A stretch of DNA of 64,000 bases from Pseudomonas nabeulensis (GTDB lineage: Bacteria > Pseudomonadota > Gammaproteobacteria > Pseudomonadales > Pseudomonadaceae), in contig NZ_QUZT01000014.1 of NCBI RefSeq assembly GCF_004682045.1, forward strand, positions 47,691-111,690, in the 5' to 3' direction. A program made the position numbers and the translations under genes. The number at the start of each line of letters is the position of its first letter. Position 1 is the stretch's first letter. A model generated the notes under the pieces. That model was given only the letters and a program-made list of their open reading frames with translations. It ran no database searches and was not told the origin of the DNA. Below are positions 25,702-34,862 of the stretch, one piece after another.

Positions 25702-26916
25702 ATGCGAATCGATACATCCCCCTCCCAAAACACGTTTACACCCGCACATGCCAACCAGGCTCCGTCCGTACGTAGCGTGCGTTCGGTCGATCATTGGCAT
25801 CCCGTTGACAGGGCGAGACATACGTTCACTCAGCGCGCGCAAGAGGAGTTTCAAGAAGACTCATTGAGTAAAAAGGGGCTGGAACTGGCACGCGCTACGG
25901 TTGCACCAAACAAGGTCGGGGCGCCAGGCGTACAGGTTTCAACCTTTGCGGTCGACGGTGTGCAAGCCAATGATATCGTACTGACCAAGCGTGTCCCCCC
26001 CACGGCTGATGGACCGAACTTTGTGCTGTTTGTACCCGATGCCGACGGCCCGTCGTTCCACGAGTTCAAAACCGGTGAGGAACTGACCGCCTGGGTCAAG
26101 GAACAAGCCAATGATCCGGAAAAACGCGACAAGTTTGCTGCGCATTTCGCCCATGAGGCTGCGCCCAATCGAGAGGCGAGAGTCAAGGACAAGCTCAAAC
26201 GGTTTGCCGAAGACGATATCAACGTTGTGGTCGGCAGCTACGCTTATGAGAGGGGGGACATTTTTACGCGCTTGGACAAAGATGTCACCCGTCCGCCCGT
26301 ACCCGTCAACGGTTTAACCGATACCCACTTTTACCGTTTCAACGACCAGGGCGACCCTACCTATAAAGGGTATCTGGCGGACGGGAAACAGATGCTCTAC
26401 AAGTACGATGCATACGGAAACCTGCACGGAGCCAGCGGTAAAAACACCTTCTATTTCGTGCGAAACGGCCTGAACAACAATGAACCGCTCGAGCCGATAT
26501 CGTTGAAACAGTACACCCGAAAAGTGATCGCCGAGAGCCTTGACAACGTCGGCGCCAATAACCTGAGCGGACTATTTCACGAATTTATCCGGCAACTACG
26601 AAACCCCGGGGAAGGTCTTGGAACCGCGTTGGTCGTGTTTGGGGTGCCCTCCGACGTGGCGTATTCCATCGAAGAAATTGTCAAGAACCCGGTCAAAGGC
26701 ACCTTGGTGCAATTGAATCATGACAACCGGCTGGGCAAGTTGTTTGGCGTCGACAAGGAAACGATGGATACATACCTTGAAAAGGTCGGCGATGAGCTGC
26801 AATCACGCATCCCCCATTACGGTAAAGCCCGGGAACGATTGGATGCCTTTGCAGACATCCTGGAAAAATTTGGTCCGCCTGCACCTGACACGAACACTAA
26901 AGTGAATACGCGCTAA
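25702..26916 (+). CDS. Toxin-family relative of unknown function (404 aa)
   Basis: The 404-residue product has no signal peptide and a polar, disordered N-terminus rich in Ser, Pro and His. The segment NFVLFVPDADGPSFHEFKTGEELTAWVKEQANDPEKRDKFAAHF resembles a block found in the N-terminal part of the large dermonecrotic-toxin-like proteins of Pseudomonas (a statement such as FVLFVPD..F.EF...EL..W...). FYRFNDQGD, YKYDAYGNLHG and a C-terminal helical region follow. It lacks the later catalytic parts of such toxins, so it may be a shortened member or a separate effector-like protein. Its own unit lies between hppD and rarD. GAAAGGTACG precedes the ATG. Confidence 0.6.
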   Translation: MRIDTSPSQNTFTPAHANQAPSVRSVRSVDHWHPVDRARHTFTQRAQEEFQEDSLSKKGLELARATVAPNKVGAPGVQVSTFAVDGVQANDIVLTKRVPPTADGPNFVLFVPDADGPSFHEFKTGEELTAWVKEQANDPEKRDKFAAHFAHEAAPNREARVKDKLKRFAEDDINVVVGSYAYERGDIFTRLDKDVTRPPVPVNGLTDTHFYRFNDQGDPTYKGYLADGKQMLYKYDAYGNLHGASGKNTFYFVRNGLNNNEPLEPISLKQYTRKVIAESLDNVGANNLSGLFHEFIRQLRNPGEGLGTALVVFGVPSDVAYSIEEIVKNPVKGTLVQLNHDNRLGKLFGVDKETMDTYLEKVGDELQSRIPHYGKARERLDAFADILEKFGPPAPDTNTKVNTR

Positions 26917-26968
26917 GCCCGCAGCGTATGCACCAAGCGGGGTATGGACGCCCCCACACGAGCGCCCA

Positions 26969-27850
26969 TCACGTCCTGCGCTGACGCACTAAGTGCTTGA
27001 ACCCTTCAAAGACCAGCACCATCACCGCCATCCAGATCGGGATGTAGGTGAACCACTGGCCGCCTTTGATCCCTTCACCCAAAATCAACGCCACGCCCAG
27101 CAACAGCACCGGCTCTACATAGCTGAGCAACCCGAACAGGCTGAACGCCAGCAAGCGGCTGGCAATGATGTAACTCACCAACGCCGAGGCACTGATCAGG
27201 CCCAGCAGGGGAATCAACACATACAATCTCGGGTGAGTATCCATCACGGCAATTCCCTGTTCACCGCTCTGCACAAACCACCACGCCACTGGCAACATCA
27301 ACGCCATATCGAGCCAGAGCCCGCCCAAGTGGTCGGTCTTAAGGTATTTGCGCACGATGAAATAGACCGGGTAACCGATGATCACCACCAACGTGGCCCA
27401 GGAAAACCCGCCGGCTTGATACAGCTCGTTCAACACGCCGAGCGCGGCAAACACCACGGCAATCTGTTGCAAACGCGACAGCCGTTCGCCGTAGACCAGG
27501 CGACCGGTCAGCACCATGGTCAACGGCAGCAGGAAATAGCCCACCGACACATCCAGGCTGTGACCATTAAGTGGCGCCCACATAAACAACCACAACTGCA
27601 CACCCAACAGGGCCGAAGACAACACCACGCCGCCAATGACGGCAGGCTTGGCTGCCAGCATCTGCAGCAATTCCCAGACGCGGCGCCATTCACCGCTGAC
27701 GATCATGAACACCGTCATGCACGGCACAGTCAGCAGCATGCGCCAGCCAAAAATCTCCAGGCCGCTCAACGGCGTGAGCAGCGATGTGAAGTAATACATC
27801 ACGGCAAACAACACCGAGGCCGATACCGATAACACAACACCTTTAGACAC
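26969..27850 (-). CDS. rarD: RarD-type EamA permease
   Basis: Inner-membrane drug/metabolite transporter family protein of 293 residues with ten predicted membrane segments, usual for EamA. GWRMLLTVPCM, WLFMWAPLNGHSLDVSVGYFLLPL and GERLSRLQQIAVVFAALGV follow the RarD pattern (annotated as chloramphenicol-sensitive protein). The substrate is unknown. Translation starts at a GTG (27850; VSKGVVLS). It is a single-gene unit; the upstream gap contains a REP element. Confidence 0.87.
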   Translation of the reverse strand: MSKGVVLSVSASVLFAVMYYFTSLLTPLSGLEIFGWRMLLTVPCMTVFMIVSGEWRRVWELLQMLAAKPAVIGGVVLSSALLGVQLWLFMWAPLNGHSLDVSVGYFLLPLTMVLTGRLVYGERLSRLQQIAVVFAALGVLNELYQAGGFSWATLVVIIGYPVYFIVRKYLKTDHLGGLWLDMALMLPVAWWFVQSGEQGIAVMDTHPRLYVLIPLLGLISASALVSYIIASRLLAFSLFGLLSYVEPVLLLGVALILGEGIKGGQWFTYIPIWMAVMVLVFEGFKHLVRQRRT

Positions 27851-27979
27851 GCTGTCCTCGCGAAAACCGATTGATACAAGAGAGGAGGGGATTATGGTGC
27901 TTTTGGCGGGCGAGGGTTGCGCTGTTTTGGGGCGATTTTCGCGAAAATGTCTTGGGCTTGCACAATAGGAGTGACTTTA

Positions 27980-28076
27980 ATGTGGCGAGGGAGCTTGCTC
28001 CCGTTGGACTGCGCAGCAGTCCCCAGCGCTTTCAGGGGCGCTGCGCCCCCCAGCGCAAGCAAGCTTGCTCGCCACA
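27980..28076. repeat. REP pair (inverted repeat element)
   Basis: TGTGGCGAGGGAGCTTGCTC at the left end and its imperfect reverse complement ending CTTGCTCGCCACA at the right end flank GC-rich inner hairpins. It is the common P. fluorescens extragenic palindromic pair and occupies much of the rarD/aldo-keto reductase gap. Confidence 0.75.
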
Positions 28077-28086
28077 GTGGAACGGG

Positions 28087-29097
28087 CTACAGCCGGGCAA
28101 TGCGGCCCGACACAAAATGCCCCACATCATTAAAGCCCGGCGTCGACGAATGCCCCGGCGTCACCAACGAATCGATAAACGCTTCATCTTCAGCGCTGAT
28201 CTTCACCTCCAGCGCGCCGGTATAGGCATCCCACTGCGCCTCGGTGCGCGGCCCGACAATTGCCGAACTCACCGCGCCATTATTCAACACCCAGGCAATG
28301 GCGAACTCGACAACCCCCACGCCACGCCCTTGGGTGTATTGCTGGATCTGCTGCGCAATGCGCAACGATTCCACGCGCCACTCGGTTTCGAGGATGCGCT
28401 TGTCCTGCCGCGCAGCACGGCTGCCGGCTTCGGGGGTGACATCCGGCGCGTACTTGCCGCTGAGCACGCCCCGGGCCAGCGGGCTGTAAGGCACCACGCC
28501 CAGACCGTAGGCGGCAGCGGCGGTGATCTGTTCCACCTCGGCCTGGCGGTTGACGATGTTGTACAGCGGCTGGCTGATGATCGGCTTGTCGACCCCCAGT
28601 CGCTCAGCCACGCGAATCACTTCGGCAATGCGCCAGCCGCGATAGTTGGACAAGCCCCAGTAACGGATCTTGCCCTGGCGAATCAGGTCGCCAATCGCCG
28701 ACACCGTCACCTCCAGCGGGGTGTCGTGGTCTTCGCGGTGCAGATAGTAGATGTCGAGATAATCGGTATCCAGACGAGTAAGGCTGGCTTCCAGTGCGTT
28801 GAAAATGCGCTTGCGGCTCAGCCCACTGCGATTCGGTACGCCATCGGTGGGGCCAATCGCGACCTTGGACGCCAGCACCCAATCCGAGCGGTGGCGGGCA
28901 ATGGCTTCGCCGACGATTTCCTCCGAACGGCCGCCGGTGTAGACGTCGGCGGTGTCGATAAAATTGATGCCCTGGTCCCAGGCCTTGTCGATGATGCGCA
29001 ACGAGTCTTCGGTGCTGGTCTGTTCGCCAAACATCATGGTGCCCAAGGTCAAGGCGCTGACCTTCAACCCGGACTGGCCCAACGTGCGATAAATCAT
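28087..29097 (-). CDS. Aldo/keto reductase
   Basis: NADPH-dependent oxidoreductase with a (beta/alpha)8 barrel; 336 residues. The catalytic tetrad is visible: Asp in FIDTADVYTGG, Tyr in the same motif, Lys in VLASKVAIGP and His in YYLHREDHDTP. GLSNYRGW and the C-terminal IVGPRTEAQWDAY are the cofactor-binding parts. It resembles the YajO/Tas-like group. The gene lies 80 bases downstream of a LysR-type regulator on the same strand and may be co-transcribed with it. The substrate is unknown. Confidence 0.9.
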   Translation of the reverse strand: MIYRTLGQSGLKVSALTLGTMMFGEQTSTEDSLRIIDKAWDQGINFIDTADVYTGGRSEEIVGEAIARHRSDWVLASKVAIGPTDGVPNRSGLSRKRIFNALEASLTRLDTDYLDIYYLHREDHDTPLEVTVSAIGDLIRQGKIRYWGLSNYRGWRIAEVIRVAERLGVDKPIISQPLYNIVNRQAEVEQITAAAAYGLGVVPYSPLARGVLSGKYAPDVTPEAGSRAARQDKRILETEWRVESLRIAQQIQQYTQGRGVGVVEFAIAWVLNNGAVSSAIVGPRTEAQWDAYTGALEVKISAEDEAFIDSLVTPGHSSTPGFNDVGHFVSGRIARL

Positions 29098-29177
29098 GGA
29101 AAGCTCCTCTTGGCCGAAAAACGTGCCTATGCAATACCAGACTCAGAGGCTCTGGAACAAGCCCTTGGCGCGTTTCT

Positions 29178-30080
29178 TCATGGACTGAGCAACGCCTCAC
29201 AACGCGCCTGCAGAAATCGATGCAACACCTTGACCCGCTCCGACACCTGCAAACGATGAGGGCACATCAGGTTGAACGGGGTGGGTTCGCCTTGCCATTC
29301 GGGCAGCAGTGGCACCAGGCGCCCAGCCTGGAAGTCACGAGCCACGTCCAGGTTGGCTTTATAGGCGATGCCATGTCCGGCCAATGCCCAGCGTCGTACG
29401 ATTTCGCCGTCATCACTCAGGTAATCACCGGTCACCTCGACTTCCTGGTGCACTGCGCCCTGATAAAAATGCCAGGTGCTGTTGGCCTGGCCACGACGCA
29501 TATAGCGCAGCGTGCAGTGTCGGGCCAAATCAGCAGGCGTTTGCGGGGTTCCATAACGCGCCAGATAGTCGGGGCTGGCGCAGGGGATGCGATGGTGGCC
29601 CGGCACCACAGGCAGCGCGACCAGGCTGGAGTCCCTCGGCACGCCGAAGCGCAGGGCGATGTCGACGGTATCGCGGAACAAGTCGGCATTGCTGTCGTTG
29701 AGCAACAGCTGAATGCGGATGGCGGGGTGTTCCACCTTGAACTCATCCAGCCAGCCCAATAGCACATTGCGCCCGAAGTCCGAGGGCGCCGACAGCTGCA
29801 ACAGCCCACTCAGGCTCTGGCCTTGCTGCTTGATCGCGCGTTCACCCTCTGACAACGTCTCCAAGGCTAGCCGCACGCTGTCCAGGTAACGCGCGCCTTC
29901 TTCGGTCAGGCGCATGCTGCGCGTCGAGCGGGCCAGGAGGCGGATGCCCAACCGGGTTTCCAGGCGTTTGAGGGCGATACTGGCCGCCGCTGGGGTGAGG
30001 TTGAGGTTGCGTGCCGCCGCCGAGAGGCTGCCGGTGTCAGCGGTGCGCACAAACACTTCGAGGTCGAGGGTTGAACTCAT
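29178..30080 (-). CDS. LysR-type transcriptional regulator
   Basis: The 300-residue product has an N-terminal winged helix (residues 1-60, FVRTADTGSLSAAARNLNLTPAAASIALKRLETRLGIRLL) and a periplasmic-binding-like effector domain. It is divergent from the SDR gene at 30182, with 101 bases between starts, and upstream of the aldo/keto reductase. It therefore most likely controls the SDR gene and perhaps the reductase. An 8-bp inverted repeat lies in the divergent gap. The effector is unknown. Confidence 0.92.
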   Translation of the reverse strand: MSSTLDLEVFVRTADTGSLSAAARNLNLTPAAASIALKRLETRLGIRLLARSTRSMRLTEEGARYLDSVRLALETLSEGERAIKQQGQSLSGLLQLSAPSDFGRNVLLGWLDEFKVEHPAIRIQLLLNDSNADLFRDTVDIALRFGVPRDSSLVALPVVPGHHRIPCASPDYLARYGTPQTPADLARHCTLRYMRRGQANSTWHFYQGAVHQEVEVTGDYLSDDGEIVRRWALAGHGIAYKANLDVARDFQAGRLVPLLPEWQGEPTPFNLMCPHRLQVSERVKVLHRFLQARCEALLSP

Positions 30081-30084
30081 TTGT

Positions 30085-30124
30085 AAAAATCCTTTAAAGA
30101 TCTTGTCGTTTTACCGGGATTTTT
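30085..30124. promoter_or_regulatory. Candidate LysR operator in the divergent gap
   Basis: AAAAATCC (30085-30092) and GGATTTTT (30117-30124) are exact reverse complements separated by 24 bases, located between the divergent LysR and SDR starts. The spacing is longer than the usual T-N11-A core, so this is only suggestive. Confidence 0.3.
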
Positions 30125-30181
30125 CGCGGATTGCCAAGCTGGGAACATGAGTGCTCACTTTCTCATCCAGGAATCTTCCCT

Positions 30182-30886
30182 ATGACTTCTTCCCTCAACG
30201 GCAAAACCGTCATCGTGATCGGTGGCAGCAGTGGTATCGGCGCAGCGGTTGCCAAGGCTGCTGCCGACCGTGGTGCCCAGGTGGTATTGGCCGGGCGACG
30301 CCTGTCTTCAGGTAGCGAGAATGGCCTGCGCAGCGAGCCGGTGGACGTGACCGATGCGGCTTCCTTGCAACGCCTGTTTGAAGCGGTTGGACGTTTCGAT
30401 CATTTGATCTACACCTCTGGTCCGTCGGTGCGCGCAAAGAATCTGATCGAGACTGACCTCAATGAGGCCCAGGACAACTTCAATGTGAAACTGTGGGGCT
30501 CGCTGCGGGCTATCCAACTGGCCCTGCCTTACCTTGACGAACACGGCAGCATCACCCTGACATCCGGGCAACTGGGGCGTAAGTTGGCGCCGGGTCAGTT
30601 CATCAAGACCGGTATCAACGCCGCAACCGAAGCGCTCGGCAAACAGTTGGCCAAGGAATTGGCACCGCGTCGGGTCAATGTGGTCAGTCCAGGGGTAATT
30701 GACACGCCGGCCTATGCCGGACTGGCGGAGGAACAGCGGTTGGCGATGTTTGCCAAGGCGGGCGGGGCATTGCCGGTTGGCCGGGTAGGGCAGGCGGAGG
30801 AAGTGGCGGCGGGGTATGTGTTGGCGATGGAGAATGGCTTTATGACCGGCGCTGTGATCGACATTGACGGCGGCGGCCTCCTGTAA
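30182..30886 (+). CDS. Short-chain dehydrogenase/reductase
   Basis: The ATG at 30182 (MTSSLNGKTVIVIGG) begins the real protein of 234 residues; the upstream frame to 30131 is not family sequence. NAD(P)-binding GGSSGIGAAV is near residue 15. The central Ser is in LTSGQLGRK, and the expected Tyr-x-x-x-Lys active site is not standard: the corresponding region reads GQFIKTGINAATEALGKQL, with Phe and Lys. The catalytic Tyr is thus apparently replaced, as in some atypical SDRs. It is probably controlled by the divergent LysR regulator. Confidence 0.88.
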   Translation: MTSSLNGKTVIVIGGSSGIGAAVAKAAADRGAQVVLAGRRLSSGSENGLRSEPVDVTDAASLQRLFEAVGRFDHLIYTSGPSVRAKNLIETDLNEAQDNFNVKLWGSLRAIQLALPYLDEHGSITLTSGQLGRKLAPGQFIKTGINAATEALGKQLAKELAPRRVNVVSPGVIDTPAYAGLAEEQRLAMFAKAGGALPVGRVGQAEEVAAGYVLAMENGFMTGAVIDIDGGGLL

Positions 30887-30900
30887 ACACTAAGGTCCAA

Positions 30901-30989
30901 TGTGGGAGGGGGATTGCTCCCGATAGCAGTTTGTCAGCCAGCTAACCTGTATCTGATACACGGCTATCGGGGGCAAGCCCCCTCCCACA
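30901..30989. repeat. REP pair (inverted repeat element)
   Basis: TGTGGGAGGGGG at the left end and CCCCCTCCCACA at the right end are exact reverse complements enclosing smaller stems. It is the second class of REP seen in this window and occupies the gap between the convergent SDR and MFS genes. Confidence 0.78.
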
Positions 30990-30998
30990 ATGACCGCG

Positions 30999-32309
30999 TC
31001 AGACCTTGAGGGTACGCGTCATCCGCAGGGCAAGCACACTACCGGCCACAATCACTGCCGCCAGCAGGTACAACGCCACATCCGTCGACCCGGTGGCATC
31101 CTTCACAAACCCAACGATATACGGGCTGAGAAAGCCCGCCATCTGGCCCATGGAGTTGATCAACGCCAAGCCACCGGCCGCAGCGCCGGCACTGAGCATG
31201 GCGGTAGGCACCGGCCAGAACATCGGCAAACCGGTCAGGGCGCCCATCGTCGCGATGGTCAGGCCCAGAATTGCAATCGCCGGGGTCGTGGCGAAGTTCA
31301 CCGCAATCACCAGGCCAATTGCGCCCATCAACATCGGCACCACCAAGTGCCAGCGACGTTCCTTGCGCAAGTCCGCCGAGCGGCCCACCAGCAACATAAA
31401 CACTGCCGCCAGTAGATATGGAATTGCACTGAGCCAGCCAATCACCAGGTTATCGCTGAACCCCAGGTTCTTGATGATCGACGGCAGCCAGAAGTTGATC
31501 GCGTACACGCCACTCTGGATGCAGAAGTAGATCAGGCCGAACGCCCAGATCGCCGGGTTCTTGAACACTTCGGCGAGGGAGTCGGTGGTGGTCTTGGGTT
31601 TGTTGGCCAGGTCAGTCGCCTGGTCGGCTTCCAGCACCGCACGCTCGTGGGGTGTGAGCCACTTGGCGTTGGCGAAACTGTCGCTGAGCAGGAAGTAGGC
31701 CAGGGCGCCCAACACCACGGTCGGAATGCCTTGCAGCAGGAACATCCACTGCCAACCGGCGAGCCCCCCTTGGCCGGCGGCGAAGTGGTTGAGGATCCAG
31801 CCGGAGAACGGGCTGCCCAGCAGGCCCGACACCGGGATCGCCGACATGAACAGCGCCATGATGCGACCGCGACGGAATGTCGGGAACCACTGCGAGAGGT
31901 ACAGCACCACGCCCGGGAAGAAGCCCGCTTCGGCGGCACCGGTAAACAGGCGCAGGGTATAGAAGTGGGTCGGCGTGGTGACGAACAGCAAGCACGTGGA
32001 CAAGGTGCCCCAGACGATCATCATCAACGCAATCCAGCGCCGTGGACCGAACTTGGTCAACGCCAGGTTGCTCGGTACGCCGCACAGCACGTAGCCGATA
32101 AAGAAGATCCCGGCACCCAGGCCGTACACGGTCTCGCTGAACTTCAATGCATCGAGCATCTGCAATTTGGCAAAGCCAACGTTTACCCGGTCGAGGTAAT
32201 TGAACAGATAGCAGATAAAGATGAAGGGAATCAGGCGCAGGGTAATGCGCTTGTAGATGGCGTTTTTATCGTCATCGGTGGCCAGTGCGGCAGTGGCGCT
32301 CTGTGACAT
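30999..32309 (-). CDS. MFS transporter, anion:cation symporter type
   Basis: The 436-residue inner-membrane permease has 12 predicted helices in two halves and a central loop. The opening LIPFIFICYLFNYLDRVNVGFAKLQM is the signature of the ACS family (phthalate, tartrate, galactonate and glucarate importers). WGTLSTCLLFVTTPTHFYTLRLFTGAAEAGFFPGVVLYLSQWFP also follows. Because it is divergent from a CdaR regulator that is followed by a glycerate kinase, a sugar-acid or glycerate-type substrate is likely; this is inference. Confidence 0.9.
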   Translation of the reverse strand: MSQSATAALATDDDKNAIYKRITLRLIPFIFICYLFNYLDRVNVGFAKLQMLDALKFSETVYGLGAGIFFIGYVLCGVPSNLALTKFGPRRWIALMMIVWGTLSTCLLFVTTPTHFYTLRLFTGAAEAGFFPGVVLYLSQWFPTFRRGRIMALFMSAIPVSGLLGSPFSGWILNHFAAGQGGLAGWQWMFLLQGIPTVVLGALAYFLLSDSFANAKWLTPHERAVLEADQATDLANKPKTTTDSLAEVFKNPAIWAFGLIYFCIQSGVYAINFWLPSIIKNLGFSDNLVIGWLSAIPYLLAAVFMLLVGRSADLRKERRWHLVVPMLMGAIGLVIAVNFATTPAIAILGLTIATMGALTGLPMFWPVPTAMLSAGAAAGGLALINSMGQMAGFLSPYIVGFVKDATGSTDVALYLLAAVIVAGSVLALRMTRTLKV

Positions 32310-32469
32310 GGCAGTCTCTCTTTATTATGATTTTTCGCGATGCGCGGGTAACGTTGATCGCCCAAACAGTCTCGGTGACGCAACGGGGTACTGTCTTTGT
32401 GCTCGCGCACAGTGAAGCACCCTTTGCGCTGTGCCGGTGAACAACCTCTCATTCAAGGAACTTAGCCCC

Positions 32470-33576
32470 ATGTTCGAGCTGGATCATGACCTGGCGCAGG
32501 ATATCGTCAATCGCACCATGGCGATCCTGCCCTATAACGTCAATGTCATGGACAGCCAGGGGTTGATTCTCGGCAGCGGCGAGCCCGAGCGCATCAACAC
32601 CCGCCACGAAGGCGCGCAACTGGTATTGGCCAATGGGCGCGTGGTGGAAATCGACGGGCAAACCGCCAAGCACCTCAAGGGGGTGCAGCCGGGTATCAAC
32701 CTGCCCTTGCTGCATGACCAGCGCCTGATTGGCGTGTTGGGGATTACCGGTGAACCGGAAGGGCTGCGCACCTACGCCGAATTGGTGCGCATGACGGCCG
32801 AAATGCTGGTCAGTCATCGTCACCAGCAAGCCGAGCAACAGTGGCGACGCCAACGTTGCGATGATTTGTTGGCATTGCTGCTGGCCGAAAGCGGTGACTC
32901 GCCGCGCCTGGTCGACGAGGCGCAACAATTGGGGCTTAAACCCAATATGGCACGCACGCCCTATCTGTTTGAACTGGGCATCGGCCAATCAGCCGAAGCC
33001 CTGAGCGCCTGGCTGACCAGCCGCTATCCCGACAGTTGGTGTGTCAGCTCGGCGCAATTTTCGTTGCTGTGGTGCAGGCCTGCCGCCGTGCAAGTGGACA
33101 ACCCCCGGTTGCTGGAGAAACTCGAAAGCCTGGGCTGGAACGTGCTGCGCGTTGCCGTCGGTGGACAGGCCGATGGCTTGGCCGGACTGCGCCGTTGTTA
33201 TCGCCGCGTCGGTGATCTGCTGGCCTACGGGCGCGACATCCTCCCGCAATCGAAGTTACTGACGCTCAACCGCTATCGCCTGCCGGTGATGCTCTGGCGC
33301 CATCGCAACGACGATGCATTGGACGAGTTACTCAACCCCCTGCGCAAGGTGTTGGCCAAGGACACCAACGGCCAGTTGCTGGCGACACTGCGCAGCTGGT
33401 GCGAACACGACGGCCAAAGCCAGGCCTGTGCCGATGCGCTGGGCATTCACCGCAACAGCCTGCGTTACCGCATGGAGCGCATCGCCGAACTCAGCGGTGT
33501 CGACCCGCTGACCCTGGATGGCATGCTTGCACTGTATCTGGGTGTACAGCTGTTGCCCCAGGCTTTGTCGGAATGA
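32470..33576 (+). CDS. cdaR: CdaR-type sugar-diacid regulator
   Basis: The ATG at 32470 (MFELDHDLAQDIVNRTM) gives 368 residues. The N-terminal diacid recognition domain (about 1-135) includes NVMDSQGLILGSGEPERINTRHEGA, the family signature. A GGDEF-like middle is followed by a C-terminal PucR helix-turn-helix (HDGQSQACADALGIHRNSLRYRMERI). CdaR activates glucarate/galactarate/glycerate genes in E. coli. Here it is divergent from an MFS permease and followed by glycerate kinase. A short palindrome in the divergent gap, TGTGC-N4-GCACA (32398-32411), could be an operator. Confidence 0.88.
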   Translation: MFELDHDLAQDIVNRTMAILPYNVNVMDSQGLILGSGEPERINTRHEGAQLVLANGRVVEIDGQTAKHLKGVQPGINLPLLHDQRLIGVLGITGEPEGLRTYAELVRMTAEMLVSHRHQQAEQQWRRQRCDDLLALLLAESGDSPRLVDEAQQLGLKPNMARTPYLFELGIGQSAEALSAWLTSRYPDSWCVSSAQFSLLWCRPAAVQVDNPRLLEKLESLGWNVLRVAVGGQADGLAGLRRCYRRVGDLLAYGRDILPQSKLLTLNRYRLPVMLWRHRNDDALDELLNPLRKVLAKDTNGQLLATLRSWCEHDGQSQACADALGIHRNSLRYRMERIAELSGVDPLTLDGMLALYLGVQLLPQALSE

Positions 33577-33667
33577 ACAACAAACCTGTCGCGCACTTGT
33601 GCATCGGACCGGCGTCATCGGCGATGCCAACTGGCAGCATGGGCCCTATAAAAACCGGAGAAAGCCC

Positions 33668-34813
33668 ATGAAAATCATCATCGCCCCCGACTCATTCAAG
33701 GACAGCCTGAGCGCCGAAGGCGTGGCCCAGGCCATTGCAGCAGGGCTGGCACAGGTCTGGCCGCAGGCCGAGTTGGTCCAATGCCCCATGGCGGACGGTG
33801 GTGAAGGCACGGTTGAGTCAGTACTCGCCGCGTGCAATGGCGAGTTGCGCAGCCAATCGGTTCGCGGCCCATTGGGTGCAACCGTTGAAGCCCGCTGGGG
33901 CTGGTTGGCCGATAGTCAAACCGCAATTATCGAAATGGCCGAAGCCAGCGGCCTGCAACTGGTGCCACCCGGTCAGCGCGACGCGTGCACCAGCAGCACG
34001 TTCGGCACCGGCGAATTGATCCGCGCTGCGCTGGACCTGGGCGCCCAACGCATCATCCTGGCGATTGGCGGCAGTGCCACCAATGACGGCGGCGCGGGCG
34101 CAATGCAGGCCCTGGGGGTTCAGCTGTTGGACGCCGAAGAGCAAGCGCTGCCACCGGGCGGCCTGGCCCTGGCCAAACTGGCCCATATCAACCTCAAACA
34201 CCTCGACCCGCGTCTGGCCCACGTGCGCTTCGAAATCGCCGCCGACGTCAACAATCCTTTGTGCGGCCCCCACGGGGCCTCGGCAATTTTCGGCCCACAA
34301 AAAGGCGCCACACCCCAGCAGGTGCAACAACTGGACGCGGCCCTCGGCCACTTCGCCGACCACTGCGCCAAGGTCCTGCCCAAAGACGTACGCGACGAAC
34401 CCGGCAGCGGCGCCGCCGGCGGCCTCGGCTTTGCCGCCAAAGCCTTCCTGGGTGCGCAGTTCCGCGCCGGTGTGGAAGTGGTGGCCGAGCTGGTTGGCCT
34501 GGACCAGGCCGTACGCGGCGCCGACTTGGTCATCACCGGCGAAGGCCGCTTCGACGCCCAGACCCTGCGCGGTAAAACCCCATTCGGCGTGGCGCGTATT
34601 GCCCAGCAACACGGCGTGCCGGTGATCGTCATCGCGGGCACCCTGGGCGAGGGCTATGAGCAGATGTATGCCCACGGTGTGGATGCCGCATTCGCCTTGC
34701 CTGATGGGCCGATGAGCCTGGAACAGGCATGCAGCGAGGCACCGCGTTTGTTGCGCGAGCGGGCAGCGGATATTGCGCGGGTGTGGCGGGTGGCGGCGTT
34801 GCGCATGCGATAG
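33668..34813 (+). CDS. garK: Glycerate kinase
   Basis: Phosphorylates D-glycerate, feeding the glycerate pathway into glycolysis. The ATG at 33668 follows CCGGAGAAAGCCC, giving 381 residues, typical of the GarK/GlxK family; the longer upstream frame overlaps cdaR. MKIIIAPDSFKDSLSA, CPMADGGEGTVE, LAIGGSATNDGGAG, GSGAAGGLGFAAKAF and TGEGRFDAQTLRGKTP are the family motifs in order. It lies 91 bases after cdaR, probably the same unit. The upstream dehydratase and aldolase genes of galactarate catabolism are not present here. Confidence 0.94.
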   Translation: MKIIIAPDSFKDSLSAEGVAQAIAAGLAQVWPQAELVQCPMADGGEGTVESVLAACNGELRSQSVRGPLGATVEARWGWLADSQTAIIEMAEASGLQLVPPGQRDACTSSTFGTGELIRAALDLGAQRIILAIGGSATNDGGAGAMQALGVQLLDAEEQALPPGGLALAKLAHINLKHLDPRLAHVRFEIAADVNNPLCGPHGASAIFGPQKGATPQQVQQLDAALGHFADHCAKVLPKDVRDEPGSGAAGGLGFAAKAFLGAQFRAGVEVVAELVGLDQAVRGADLVITGEGRFDAQTLRGKTPFGVARIAQQHGVPVIVIAGTLGEGYEQMYAHGVDAAFALPDGPMSLEQACSEAPRLLRERAADIARVWRVAALRMR

Positions 34814-34862
34814 GGGCGCCTCTACACTGACCGGCCACGTGTCTTTCAAAGGATGAAACGCC

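Noticed and set aside
26993..27832. A 279-codon open frame on the plus strand
   Set aside because: It is the shadow of the RarD membrane protein, very rich in His and Gln as such shadows are.
27871..29259. A 462-codon open frame on the plus strand
   Set aside because: It is the complement of the aldo/keto reductase and part of the LysR gene, with the His/Arg/Ala-rich composition of a shadow frame, and it runs through a REP element.
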